From SIG607 sp045648445 (GTDB lineage: Bacteria > Bacillota > Clostridia > Oscillospirales > Acutalibacteraceae): a DNA stretch of 64,000 nt. The DNA is taken from assembly GCA_045648445.1 (NCBI GenBank), contig JAZRNY010000004.1, forward strand, positions 1 to 64,000, read 5' to 3'. Position 1 is the first letter of the stretch. Every line of letters begins with the position of its first letter. Below the pieces are notes generated by a model. The model made no database searches. It was not told the DNA's origin and saw only the letters and a list, made by a program, of their open reading frames with translations. Both the position numbers and the translations under genes were made by a program. This document shows positions 8,110 through 15,340 of the stretch, piece by piece.

Positions 8110-8265
8110 AAAGGCTTCTCCTTGAGGTAATTCCCCTGTTAGGGGAAATGTCCGAAGGACAAAAGGGTTCCCGTTTTCGGAGAAAAAGGCTCCGTCGAAG
8201 ACGGTGGTGAGGACAAAAGGGTTTGGGCGAAGCCGTAGTGACAACGCGGCAACAACACAGGAACC
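8110..8265. repeat. Intergenic hairpin repeat, second copy of the 7370-7445 block
   Basis: TTCCCCTGTTAGGGGAAATG, GTCCGAAGGAC and AAAAGGGT repeat the block near 7380-7420. A second partial copy (GGTGAGGACAAAAGGGTTTGGGCGAAGCC, split by TCCGTCGAAGACGG) follows. No gene is present. Confidence 0.55.
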
Positions 8266-8276
8266 TATTCCCTATT

Positions 8277-8305
8277 AAAAAAAGAGACCTTGCGGTCTCT
8301 TTTTT
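8277..8305 (-). terminator. Terminator of the VOR/aminotransferase operon
   Basis: AAAAAAAGAGACC, loop TTGC, GGTCTCTTTTTT. It overlaps the ilvE stop codon and ends the long operon that begins at the two acyl-CoA synthetase genes. Confidence 0.9.
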
Positions 8306-9368
8306 AATCTATTGGAAGAGTCCACTCGAAAGTATCGGGGAGTTTGCCCCACTGAATACCTGTAAGGGTATCATATAGGTGCTGTGTAACCTCACCAATG
8401 TTGCCACCGCTTACCTGATGCTTAATTCCCTTGTAGCAAAGTTCGCCGATAGGAGAAACAACGGCAGCAGTTCCGCAACCCCAAGCCTCTTCAAGAGTGC
8501 CGTTTTCCATAGCCTCTTCAAGTTCGTCAATGCTAAGCAGTCTTTCGCTTACCTTGTATCCTTCTTTTTTAAGAACTTCAAGGCAAGATTTTCTTGTAAT
8601 ACCGGGAAGAATAGAACCCGAAAGCATAGGAGTAACAATTTCGCCGTTAATTTTGAACATAACGTTCATAGCGCCAACTTCTTCGATGTACTTTCTTTCA
8701 ACACCGTCAAGCCAAAGTACCTGTGAATAGCCCTGCTTTTCTGCTCTTTCACCGGCTCTGTTACTTGCAGCGTAGTTGCCGCCGCATTTAGCGTAACCTG
8801 TACCGCCACGAACAGCGCGAACATCCTGGTCTTCAATCATAATCTTAACGGGGTTAATACCCTCTTTATAATAACTGCCTACAGGAGAAGCAATAATTAC
8901 AAAGGTTGCATTGTGAACTGCGTGAACACCTAAAGTTTCATCATTACCGAACATAAAGGGACGAAGGTAAAGAGAGGTTCCAGGTGCACTTGGAGTCCAG
9001 TCTTGTTCCATTTTAACGAAAGCGGTTAAAACTTCGAGAGCAACGTCTTCATCAATTTGAGGAAGACAAAGTCTTTCGGCAGAACTGTTCATTCTGCGTA
9101 TATTTTCAATAGGACGGAAAAGTTGCACCTTGCCGTCTGCTCTGCGATAAGCCTTTAGACCTTCAAAAATTTCACTTCCGTAATGAAGTACGGTAGAAGC
9201 AGGATGAAGAGAAATATTAGCAAAAGGAATAATTCTTGCATCGTGCCAACCTTCTTCACGTGAATAGTCCATCATAAACATATGGTCGGTAAAATATTTA
9301 CCGAAACCGAGTACACTGCTGTCGGGTTTTTCTTTAGGACAGGTAGTTTTAGTAATAGAAATATTCAT
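8304..9368 (-). CDS. ilvE: Branched-chain amino acid aminotransferase
   Basis: A 354-residue class IV PLP aminotransferase of the longer (type II) branched-chain form, with RPFMFG, GGTGYAKCGGNYAAS (PLP lysine region near residue 190), WLDG, EEVGAMNVMF and LPGITRKS. It interconverts Val, Leu and Ile with their 2-oxoacids using 2-oxoglutarate/glutamate. It is the last gene of the operon after vorC, with a 15-base gap and ribosome site GGAGAAAAGG. Next to a 2-oxoacid:ferredoxin oxidoreductase it would complete a route from acyl-CoA to amino acid, or run in reverse for degradation. The T-box control upstream favours synthesis. Confidence 0.95.
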   Translation of the reverse strand: MNISITKTTCPKEKPDSSVLGFGKYFTDHMFMMDYSREEGWHDARIIPFANISLHPASTVLHYGSEIFEGLKAYRRADGKVQLFRPIENIRRMNSSAERLCLPQIDEDVALEVLTAFVKMEQDWTPSAPGTSLYLRPFMFGNDETLGVHAVHNATFVIIASPVGSYYKEGINPVKIMIEDQDVRAVRGGTGYAKCGGNYAASNRAGERAEKQGYSQVLWLDGVERKYIEEVGAMNVMFKINGEIVTPMLSGSILPGITRKSCLEVLKKEGYKVSERLLSIDELEEAMENGTLEEAWGCGTAAVVSPIGELCYKGIKHQVSGGNIGEVTQHLYDTLTGIQWGKLPDTFEWTLPID

Positions 9369-9383
9369 ACCTTTTCTCCTTTA

Positions 9384-9917
9384 TTAGTTTTGGGCGCCGA
9401 TTTGCATTGCTTTTCTGTTAATATCAGCCATATCTGCACGTTTTGCAGAAATAACCTTAGAAAGCGCAACGTCAACACTTTCGGGTGAGAAATCACCAAG
9501 TTCTTTTAATACCTTACCAACAATAATCATATTAGCAAGGGTAGGCATACCGTTTTCCCCTGCAAGACGGGTAGCAGGAATATAGAAAACCTTAACGTCG
9601 TCACGTTCAACCTTTCTTTCAATAAGAGAAGAATCAAGGAAAATCATACCGCCTTTTGCAACGGTAGATTCATACTTATCAAGAGAAGGTAAATTCATAG
9701 CAATAAGAACGTCGGGTTTTGATACGATAGGAGAACCAACGGGTTCGTCACTTACTATAACACTACAACTTGCAGTACCGCCTCTCATTTCGGGGCCGTA
9801 AGAAGGAAGCCAACTTACTTGTTTACCATCCATAAGACCTTTATAGGCAATAAACTTACCGGAGAAAAGAATACCCTGACCGCCAAAGCCTGAAAATAAA
9901 AACTGTTTAGTAGCCAT
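9384..9917 (-). CDS. vorC: 2-oxoacid:ferredoxin oxidoreductase, gamma subunit
   Basis: A 177-residue gamma-subunit domain with FSGFGGQGILFSGK at the N terminus and SYGPEMRGGTASCSV near residue 40, as in the KorC/VorC family. It joins the alpha, beta and delta (ferredoxin) subunits in a cytoplasmic complex that interconverts branched-chain 2-oxoacids and acyl-CoA + CO2 with reduced ferredoxin. Its start overlaps the stop of the beta-subunit gene by one base. Substrate preference (branched-chain versus 2-oxoglutarate) cannot be settled by sequence alone; the neighbouring ilvE and branched-chain T-boxes favour branched-chain. Confidence 0.9.
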   Translation of the reverse strand: MATKQFLFSGFGGQGILFSGKFIAYKGLMDGKQVSWLPSYGPEMRGGTASCSVIVSDEPVGSPIVSKPDVLIAMNLPSLDKYESTVAKGGMIFLDSSLIERKVERDDVKVFYIPATRLAGENGMPTLANMIIVGKVLKELGDFSPESVDVALSKVISAKRADMADINRKAMQIGAQN

Positions 9918-10672
9918 TATGCTTCCTCCTTATCTGCGCTTCTATCTTTATAAACGCCAAGAGGATAATAAGGAATCATCTTTTCGTCAATCCACTGGAG
10001 CGCCTGCTTAGGTGTCATACCCCAGTTAGTAGGACAACTTGATACAACTTCAACAAGAGAAAATCCCTTGCCGTCAATCTGATTTTGGAAAGCCTTTTTA
10101 ATAGCCTTCTTAGCATTTTTAATGTTTTTAACGTTGTTTACGGTTACTCTTTCAAGATATTCGGGTCCGTCAAGTTTTGAAAGCATTTCGCAAACCTTAA
10201 CGGGATAACCACACTGAGTAACGTCTCTACCGTAAGGAGATGTTTGTGTAACCTGACCGGGAAGAGAGGTAGGAGCCATCTGACCGCCTGTCATACCGTA
10301 AATAGCGTTGTTGATAAAGATAACGGTTATATTTTCGTTTCTTGCAGCGGAATGAACCGTTTCAGCCATACCGATAGAAGCAAGGTCACCGTCACCCTGA
10401 TAGGTAAATACAATATGGTTTTCGGGGTCTGCACGTTTTACACCCGTTGCAACGGCGGGAGCGCGTCCGTGAGCAGCCTCAATCATATCACAGTTAAAAT
10501 AGTTATATGCCATAACCGAGCAACCAACGGGAGCAACACCAATGGTTTTGCCTTCAATGCCAAGTTCGTCAATAACCTCGGCTACAAGACGGTGAACGAT
10601 ACCGTGAGTACAACCGGGGCAGTAATGCATGGGAGCATCGGTAAGAGCATGAGGTTTATCAAATACTACCAT
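9917..10672 (-). CDS. vorA: 2-oxoacid:ferredoxin oxidoreductase, beta subunit (TPP-binding)
   Basis: A 251-residue TPP-binding beta subunit: HYCPGCTHGIVHR near residue 16, GCSV and AHGRAPAVATG, GDGDLASIGM (the GDG..N type TPP motif) followed by NNAIYGMTGGQMAPTS. It carries out the decarboxylation/carboxylation step in the four-part complex. The length is usual for the family. It overlaps both neighbours by one base, so translation is coupled through the complex. The symbol follows common VOR usage and could differ in a given database. Confidence 0.9.
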   Translation of the reverse strand: MVVFDKPHALTDAPMHYCPGCTHGIVHRLVAEVIDELGIEGKTIGVAPVGCSVMAYNYFNCDMIEAAHGRAPAVATGVKRADPENHIVFTYQGDGDLASIGMAETVHSAARNENITVIFINNAIYGMTGGQMAPTSLPGQVTQTSPYGRDVTQCGYPVKVCEMLSKLDGPEYLERVTVNNVKNIKNAKKAIKKAFQNQIDGKGFSLVEVVSSCPTNWGMTPKQALQWIDEKMIPYYPLGVYKDRSADKEEA

Positions 10673-11736
10673 TATTTAGCGCCTCCTTTTGCTGCTTCTT
10701 TAATAGCGTCAAGTACCTGTTCGGGAGAAGGAATCATACCGCCTGCACGGTTACATAGTGTTACGGGAACCTTACACTCACTGGCAAGTCTAACGTCGTC
10801 AATCATTTGACCCATAGAAAGTTCAACAGAAATAATCTGACTAACCTTAACTGCAGCCTTTTTGAAGGGCGCATTGGGAAAAGGCCAAAGGGTTATAGGA
10901 CGGATAAGACCAACCTTGATTCCCTGCTTTCTTGCTTCGTTAATAGCATTTTTAGAAACACGTGCTGCAATACCAAATGCGGCAATGCAAATTTCTGCAT
11001 CGTCCATAAGATATTCTTCCCACATACATTCGTTTTCTTCTATGTACTTATAACGCTTGAAACGATCAAAGTTGGATTTTTCAAGTTCTTCGGGAACAAG
11101 GAAGAGAGAGTTAACGATATTATGCTCACGTTCCATCTTGGTTCCCGTAGTTGCCCAAGGCTTAGGTGCAGGCGGATTAACTGCAAGGTCAAGGGAAACG
11201 GGTTCCATCATCTGACCCATAGTACCGTCGGCAAGAATCATAGAGGTCATACGGTATTTATCTGCAAGGTCAAAGCCCTTTACGGTAAGGTCAGCCATTT
11301 CCTGAACCGAAGCAGGAGCAAGAACTATCATTCTGAAATCTCCGTGACCGCCTGCCTTTGTTGCCTGATAATAGTCAGACTGAGAAGGCTGAATACCACC
11401 AAGACCGGGGCCGCCTCTCTGAACGTTTACGATAAGAGAAGGAAGGTCAGCGCCTGCAAGATAGGAAAGCCCTTCACCTTTAAGGGAAATTCCGGGGCTT
11501 GAAGAAGAAGTCATTACACGCTTACCTGTAGATGCAACGCCGTAAACCATATTTATAGCGGCGATTTCGCTTTCAGCCTGAAGGAAAGTACCTCCGATTT
11601 TGGGCATACGCTTTGCCATATAAGCGGCAATTTCGGTTTGAGGAGTAATAGGATAGCCGAAATAGTGACGGCATCCTGCAACAATAGCAGCCTCAGCAAT
11701 TGCTTCGTTACCTTTCATTAATACTTTATCTGCCAC
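10672..11736 (-). CDS. vorB: 2-oxoacid:ferredoxin oxidoreductase, alpha subunit (VorB-like)
   Basis: A 354-residue alpha subunit: MKGNEAIAEAAI, YFGYPITPQTEI near residue 25, QAESEIAAINMVYGVASTGKRVMTSSSSPG and QRGGPGLGGIQPSQSDYYQ, all typical of '3-methyl-2-oxobutanoate dehydrogenase subunit VorB' proteins. It contributes the pyrimidine side of the TPP site and the CoA-side domains. It begins 9 bases after the ferredoxin-like gene. In the proposed pathway it fixes CO2 onto isobutyryl-, 2-methylbutyryl- or isovaleryl-CoA, driven by reduced ferredoxin. Confidence 0.92.
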   Translation of the reverse strand: MADKVLMKGNEAIAEAAIVAGCRHYFGYPITPQTEIAAYMAKRMPKIGGTFLQAESEIAAINMVYGVASTGKRVMTSSSSPGISLKGEGLSYLAGADLPSLIVNVQRGGPGLGGIQPSQSDYYQATKAGGHGDFRMIVLAPASVQEMADLTVKGFDLADKYRMTSMILADGTMGQMMEPVSLDLAVNPPAPKPWATTGTKMEREHNIVNSLFLVPEELEKSNFDRFKRYKYIEENECMWEEYLMDDAEICIAAFGIAARVSKNAINEARKQGIKVGLIRPITLWPFPNAPFKKAAVKVSQIISVELSMGQMIDDVRLASECKVPVTLCNRAGGMIPSPEQVLDAIKEAAKGGAK

Positions 11737-11745
11737 TTTATTTCA

Positions 11746-11961
11746 CTACCTTTCTACTTTGATAATACAGTCAGGACACATAGTTGCGCAAAAAGCACAG
11801 CCGATACAAGCCTCAATATTAGCGGCTTCAACGGGATGATGTCCTTTTTTGTTGATTTTGTCCTGAGCGAGAATAAGAACCTGTTTAGGACAGGCATCTA
11901 CGCACAGTCCGCAACCTTTACAGTTGTCGGTCTTAAAAGTTAACTTTGCCAAATTAAACAC
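11746..11961 (-). CDS. vorD: 2x[4Fe-4S] ferredoxin-like delta subunit of the oxidoreductase
   Basis: A 71-residue ferredoxin with two clusters, CKGCGLCVDACP (residues 17-28) and CIGCAFCATMCPDC (about 52-65). It is the electron-transfer subunit of the VOR complex and sits directly before the alpha subunit gene, the usual order. AGGAGTG provides the ribosome site. A 43-base gap separates it from the P-loop ATPase gene with no visible terminator. Confidence 0.9.
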   Translation of the reverse strand: MFNLAKLTFKTDNCKGCGLCVDACPKQVLILAQDKINKKGHHPVEAANIEACIGCAFCATMCPDCIIKVER

Positions 11962-12004
11962 TCCTTAGCAAATTAGTATATCGATACGCACTTTTACGTG
12001 TAAT

Positions 12005-12667
12005 CTACAAAATTTTATCTTGAAGTTTAAGAGGAAACAGATTTTCTATTTTTACCTTTAAATCTTCAAACAATTCTTCTTTTACGGTGGTAGCAACTAT
12101 GGGAAGTCCCGTTACCTTTGAAATTTCTTCAGCATAAGAAAGAGAACCGAGAACGTCCTGTACGGTAGTTTCTTCACCTAAATTAGAGTTATTTATAAGT
12201 CCCGTAAATTTTATTTTAGCAGCCGTTTCAATTTCCTTTAACACTTCTAAAGTAGACTGAGTGTCTCTGGTTAAGGGGCGGTAACTGTTTATTACCATAA
12301 GCATATCGTAGTTGTTTTCGGCTACGATTTTTTCACTTATTCTGCCTAAAACGTAGGCGCCTCTGTCATCACCGCCGATATCAACTACGCTTTTTAAGGT
12401 TTTATCGTCGGTTAAAGTATAAATCTCGGCAGGAAGCGCAGGAATATCAACATTTGAATTGGCGTACTCGGAACAAATAAGTCTAATTCCCTTTTCTTTA
12501 AGCTGTTCGCTACTGTCTTTTGTTCTGAAATAAGGATTAACTATATCAAGGTCGGCAAGAGCAATATTCTTATTATTTTCGCTAAGCATTAAAGCGGCGT
12601 TTACGGCTATATTGGTTTTACCGCTTCCGTAATGACCGCAAAAAAGAGTTATTCTTTTATCAAACAT
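12005..12667 (-). CDS. P-loop ATPase (CobQ/MinD-like), accessory gene of the VOR operon
   Basis: A 220-residue SIMIBI-class ATPase with the deviant Walker A GHYGSGKTN near residue 10, ADLDIVNPYFRT near 38 and DIGGDDRGAYVLG near 97. Related proteins include ParA/MinD and cobyrinate amidases. It lies between the Val-type acyl-CoA synthetase gene and the ferredoxin-like gene, with only 24 bases upstream and 43 downstream, so it is cotranscribed. The role is unknown; assembly of the Fe-S/TPP complex or metal-cofactor insertion would fit the place and the ATPase class, but this is inference. Confidence 0.75.
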   Translation of the reverse strand: MFDKRITLFCGHYGSGKTNIAVNAALMLSENNKNIALADLDIVNPYFRTKDSSEQLKEKGIRLICSEYANSNVDIPALPAEIYTLTDDKTLKSVVDIGGDDRGAYVLGRISEKIVAENNYDMLMVINSYRPLTRDTQSTLEVLKEIETAAKIKFTGLINNSNLGEETTVQDVLGSLSYAEEISKVTGLPIVATTVKEELFEDLKVKIENLFPLKLQDKIL

Positions 12668-12691
12668 TGCCCTTCCTCCTTTATCCTTTTA

Positions 12692-14980
12692 TTATAACTT
12701 ATTTCTCTGAATTTTTCCACTTGTAGTTTTTGGCAGACTATCTCTGAATACTACGATACGTGGGTATTTATAAGGAGCAGTTCTATCCTTAACGTATTTT
12801 TGAATTTCCTTTTTAAGTTCTTCGGTAGGTTCATAACCGTTTACCAAAACGATACTTGCCTTAACAACCTGACCTCTTACTTCATCAGGTGCAGCAGAAA
12901 CGCCACATTCTAAAACGTAAGGAAGTTCCATAATAACGCTTTCGATTTCGAAAGGTCCAATTCTATAACCCGAAGATTTAATAACGTCGTCAACACGTCC
13001 AACGTACCAGAAGAAGCCGTCTTCGTCACGCCAAGCAGTATCGCCTGTATGATAGTATCCGTCGTGCCATACTTCTTTGGTCTTTTCTTCGTTAAGATAA
13101 TAGCCTGTAAACAGTCCGCAAGGTGCGCCGTCCTTAACGTTAATAACGATTTCGCCAACCTCACCGTCGGGAACGGAATTTCCTTCACTGTCAACGATAT
13201 CAACGTCATAAATAGGTGCAGGTTTACCCATTGAGCCTATCTTATGGCTTGAACCTATCATATTACCGATTATCATAGTACTTTCGGTTTGACCGAAGCC
13301 TTCAAGAATCTGAAGACCGGTAGCCTTTTCAAACTGACGGTAAACCTCGGGATTAAGGGCTTCACCTGCCGTAGTCATATGAGTAACGGAAGAAAAATCG
13401 TATTTGGATATATCCTGTTTTATCATCATTCTGAGCATTGTAGGTGGCGCGCAGAACGTAGTGATTTTGTATTTAGCAAACATCGGTAAAATGTCGGCAG
13501 CATCAAAACGGTCAAAGTCGTAAACGAATATTGCTGCTTCGCAAAGCCATTGTCCGTAAAGTTTGCCCCACATTGATTTAGCCCAACCTGTATCGGAAAT
13601 TGTAAAGTGAAGTCCGTCGGGGTCAACGGTATGCCAATACTTTGCAGTATGGAAATGACCGAGTGCATATTTATAGTTATGCGCAGCGATTTTAGGATAG
13701 CCTGTAGTTCCCGAAGTAAAGAACATAAGCATAAGGTCGTCGCCGCCGGGAGCGTCATCGGTTCTGTTATAATGGGTGCTATAGAGGGTATATTCCTCGT
13801 CAAAGTTTCTCCAGCCGTCACGCTGACCGCCAACGATAAGTTTATTTATAAGAGAAGGCGCTTTAGCAGCAGCAATATCAACCTGATTAGCGGTATCACC
13901 GTCAGCAGTACAAATAATTGTATTTACACCTGCTGCATTAAAACGATATTCAAAATCGTGTTCAAGAAGTTGGTTGGTTGCAGGTATAGCAATTGCGCCG
14001 AGTTTATTAAGACCAATCATAGCATACCAGAACTGATAATGACGTTTTAAAACGAGCATTACTCTATCGCCCTTTTTAATACCCAAAGACTTAAAGTAGT
14101 TAGCGCACTGATTAGAAGCCTTTTTAACGTCTTTAAAAGTAATTCTACGCTCAATCTTATCTTTGGATATATGAAGCATAGCAAGTTTATCGGGTTCTCT
14201 GTCTGCAAGCGCATCAATAAGGTCAAAACCGAAGTTGAATTTTTCGGTGTTTTTAAACTTAATGGAAGTGGGAGTACCGTTTGCATCCTCGGTAACGTCA
14301 ATATATTTTTGATAAATTCTTTCTTTGGTATCTTTTTTCAAAGCCTTAGGTTCAAGAACTGTTTTTGCAGGTAAAAGTTCGGGAATAGGTTCGCCCGTAG
14401 GATTAAGAACTATAGCATAAAAAAGGCAATCCTTACCACCGATAGCAATCATACCGTGAGCAACGTCACTGTCATAGTAAATACTGTCGCCGGGGCCTAA
14501 AACTTCCTTATGTTCACCTACCTGCACCATAAGTTGACCCTCGATAATAATATCAAGTTCCTGTCCTGCGTGGGTAGTAAGTTCAATATCCTTATGCTGT
14601 GCTTCTTCACTATATATACTGCGAACGTAAAGAGGTTCGGCAATTTTATTTTGGAAAGCATAAGCAAGGTTATAATATGTCATACCGTGTGCCTGAGCAA
14701 TCTTTTGTCCTGCGCCCGAACGCGTTACCGTATAGGATTTAAGTCTAGGACTGTAACCTTCGATAATATCGGTAACGTTAACGTTAAGTGCAAGAGCGCA
14801 ACGGTAAATAAAAGCGAAGTTTAAGTCGCTGTTACCTGCTTCACACTGAGTATATTCTTCTGTAGTTACGGCAGTTTTTACCGCCATTTCTTCGGGAGTA
14901 AGACCTTCGATTTCTCTTAGTTCCTTGATACGCCCCGCCATTTCCTTGATTTTATAATCAAGTCCTGTCATTTGTTCCAT
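12692..14980 (-). CDS. HTH (XRE)-cupin-acyl-CoA synthetase fusion, behind Val-type T-box
   Basis: A 762-residue fusion. Residues about 12-72 form an XRE-type helix-turn-helix (IKELREIEGLTPEEMAVKT), about 105-195 a cupin (THAGQELDIIIEG, GPGDSIYYDSDVAHG), and 225-762 an adenylate-forming acyl-CoA synthetase of the medium-chain/ACSM kind: MFFTSGTTGYPK, SDTGWAKSMWGKLYGQW, HTGDTAWRDEDG, SGYRIGPFEIES, TTSGKIQRNK with the catalytic Lys. It should activate short branched or medium-chain acids to CoA esters in the cytoplasm. I chose ATG at 14980, not 15112, because the longer frame runs through the T-box terminator and ACGGAGAG stands 8 bases before 14980. It is first gene of the VOR operon. Isobutyrate is the inferred substrate. 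Confidence 0.9.
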   Translation of the reverse strand: MEQMTGLDYKIKEMAGRIKELREIEGLTPEEMAVKTAVTTEEYTQCEAGNSDLNFAFIYRCALALNVNVTDIIEGYSPRLKSYTVTRSGAGQKIAQAHGMTYYNLAYAFQNKIAEPLYVRSIYSEEAQHKDIELTTHAGQELDIIIEGQLMVQVGEHKEVLGPGDSIYYDSDVAHGMIAIGGKDCLFYAIVLNPTGEPIPELLPAKTVLEPKALKKDTKERIYQKYIDVTEDANGTPTSIKFKNTEKFNFGFDLIDALADREPDKLAMLHISKDKIERRITFKDVKKASNQCANYFKSLGIKKGDRVMLVLKRHYQFWYAMIGLNKLGAIAIPATNQLLEHDFEYRFNAAGVNTIICTADGDTANQVDIAAAKAPSLINKLIVGGQRDGWRNFDEEYTLYSTHYNRTDDAPGGDDLMLMFFTSGTTGYPKIAAHNYKYALGHFHTAKYWHTVDPDGLHFTISDTGWAKSMWGKLYGQWLCEAAIFVYDFDRFDAADILPMFAKYKITTFCAPPTMLRMMIKQDISKYDFSSVTHMTTAGEALNPEVYRQFEKATGLQILEGFGQTESTMIIGNMIGSSHKIGSMGKPAPIYDVDIVDSEGNSVPDGEVGEIVINVKDGAPCGLFTGYYLNEEKTKEVWHDGYYHTGDTAWRDEDGFFWYVGRVDDVIKSSGYRIGPFEIESVIMELPYVLECGVSAAPDEVRGQVVKASIVLVNGYEPTEELKKEIQKYVKDRTAPYKYPRIVVFRDSLPKTTSGKIQRNKL

Positions 14981-15007
14981 TTTTTGTACTCTCCGTTTCC
15001 GTAGGAC

Positions 15008-15286
15008 GAAAAAACACTCGTCCCAAAGTAATGCCTTTGAGACGAGCGTTGAATGAAATTTCACACCCGCGGTACCACTCAAATTGCGGAAATCCGCCAC
15101 TCTTGGAATCAAACAATTCCTATGCCTTTACGCAGCAATCACGGAGGGGTTCTACTAATATATGATACGTTCTTCCCCTCGGCTCAGAAGCTACAAACAC
15201 GAACCCATAACCTGACGGTTTGCACCAACCACCGTTTCTCTGCAAGGCATTTAGAGCGTGTACTCTTCGTCAAAGCCTTTATTGAC
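15008..15286 (-). promoter_or_regulatory. T-box leader, probable valine (GUA) specifier
   Basis: The core TGGTACCGCG is at 15068-15077, Stem I has GGTTGGTGCAAACC, and the terminator ACGCTCGTCTCAAAG/CTTTGGGACGAGTGT with T run lies at 15008-15050. Aligned to the other two leaders on the TTCTGAGCC 3' strand, the specifier position reads GTA (15192-15194), valine. GTA is less usual than a C-ending specifier, so the T-box is firm but the amino acid is tentative. Confidence 0.88.
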
Positions 15287-15292
15287 TGTTTT

Positions 15293-15321
15293 ATTGTAGC
15301 ACAACTTACAGTATTTGTCAA
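15293..15321 (-). promoter_or_regulatory. Promoter of the Val-type T-box and VOR operon
   Basis: TTGACA (15316-15321), 17-base spacer, TACAAT (15293-15298). It lies just after the stop codon of the Ile-type synthetase gene, so the downstream VOR operon has its own regulated start in addition to any readthrough. Confidence 0.82.
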
Positions 15322-15340
15322 CATTCTATTTGATTTTACA

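Noticed and set aside
10244..11502. Long plus-strand frames opposite the VOR subunit genes
   Set aside because: Cys- and Asn-rich shadow translations of conserved enzymes on the other strand.
14981..15112. N-terminal extension of the Val-type synthetase to 15112
   Set aside because: It would translate the T-box terminator and antiterminator; the ribosome site and the match to the paralogue both support 14980.
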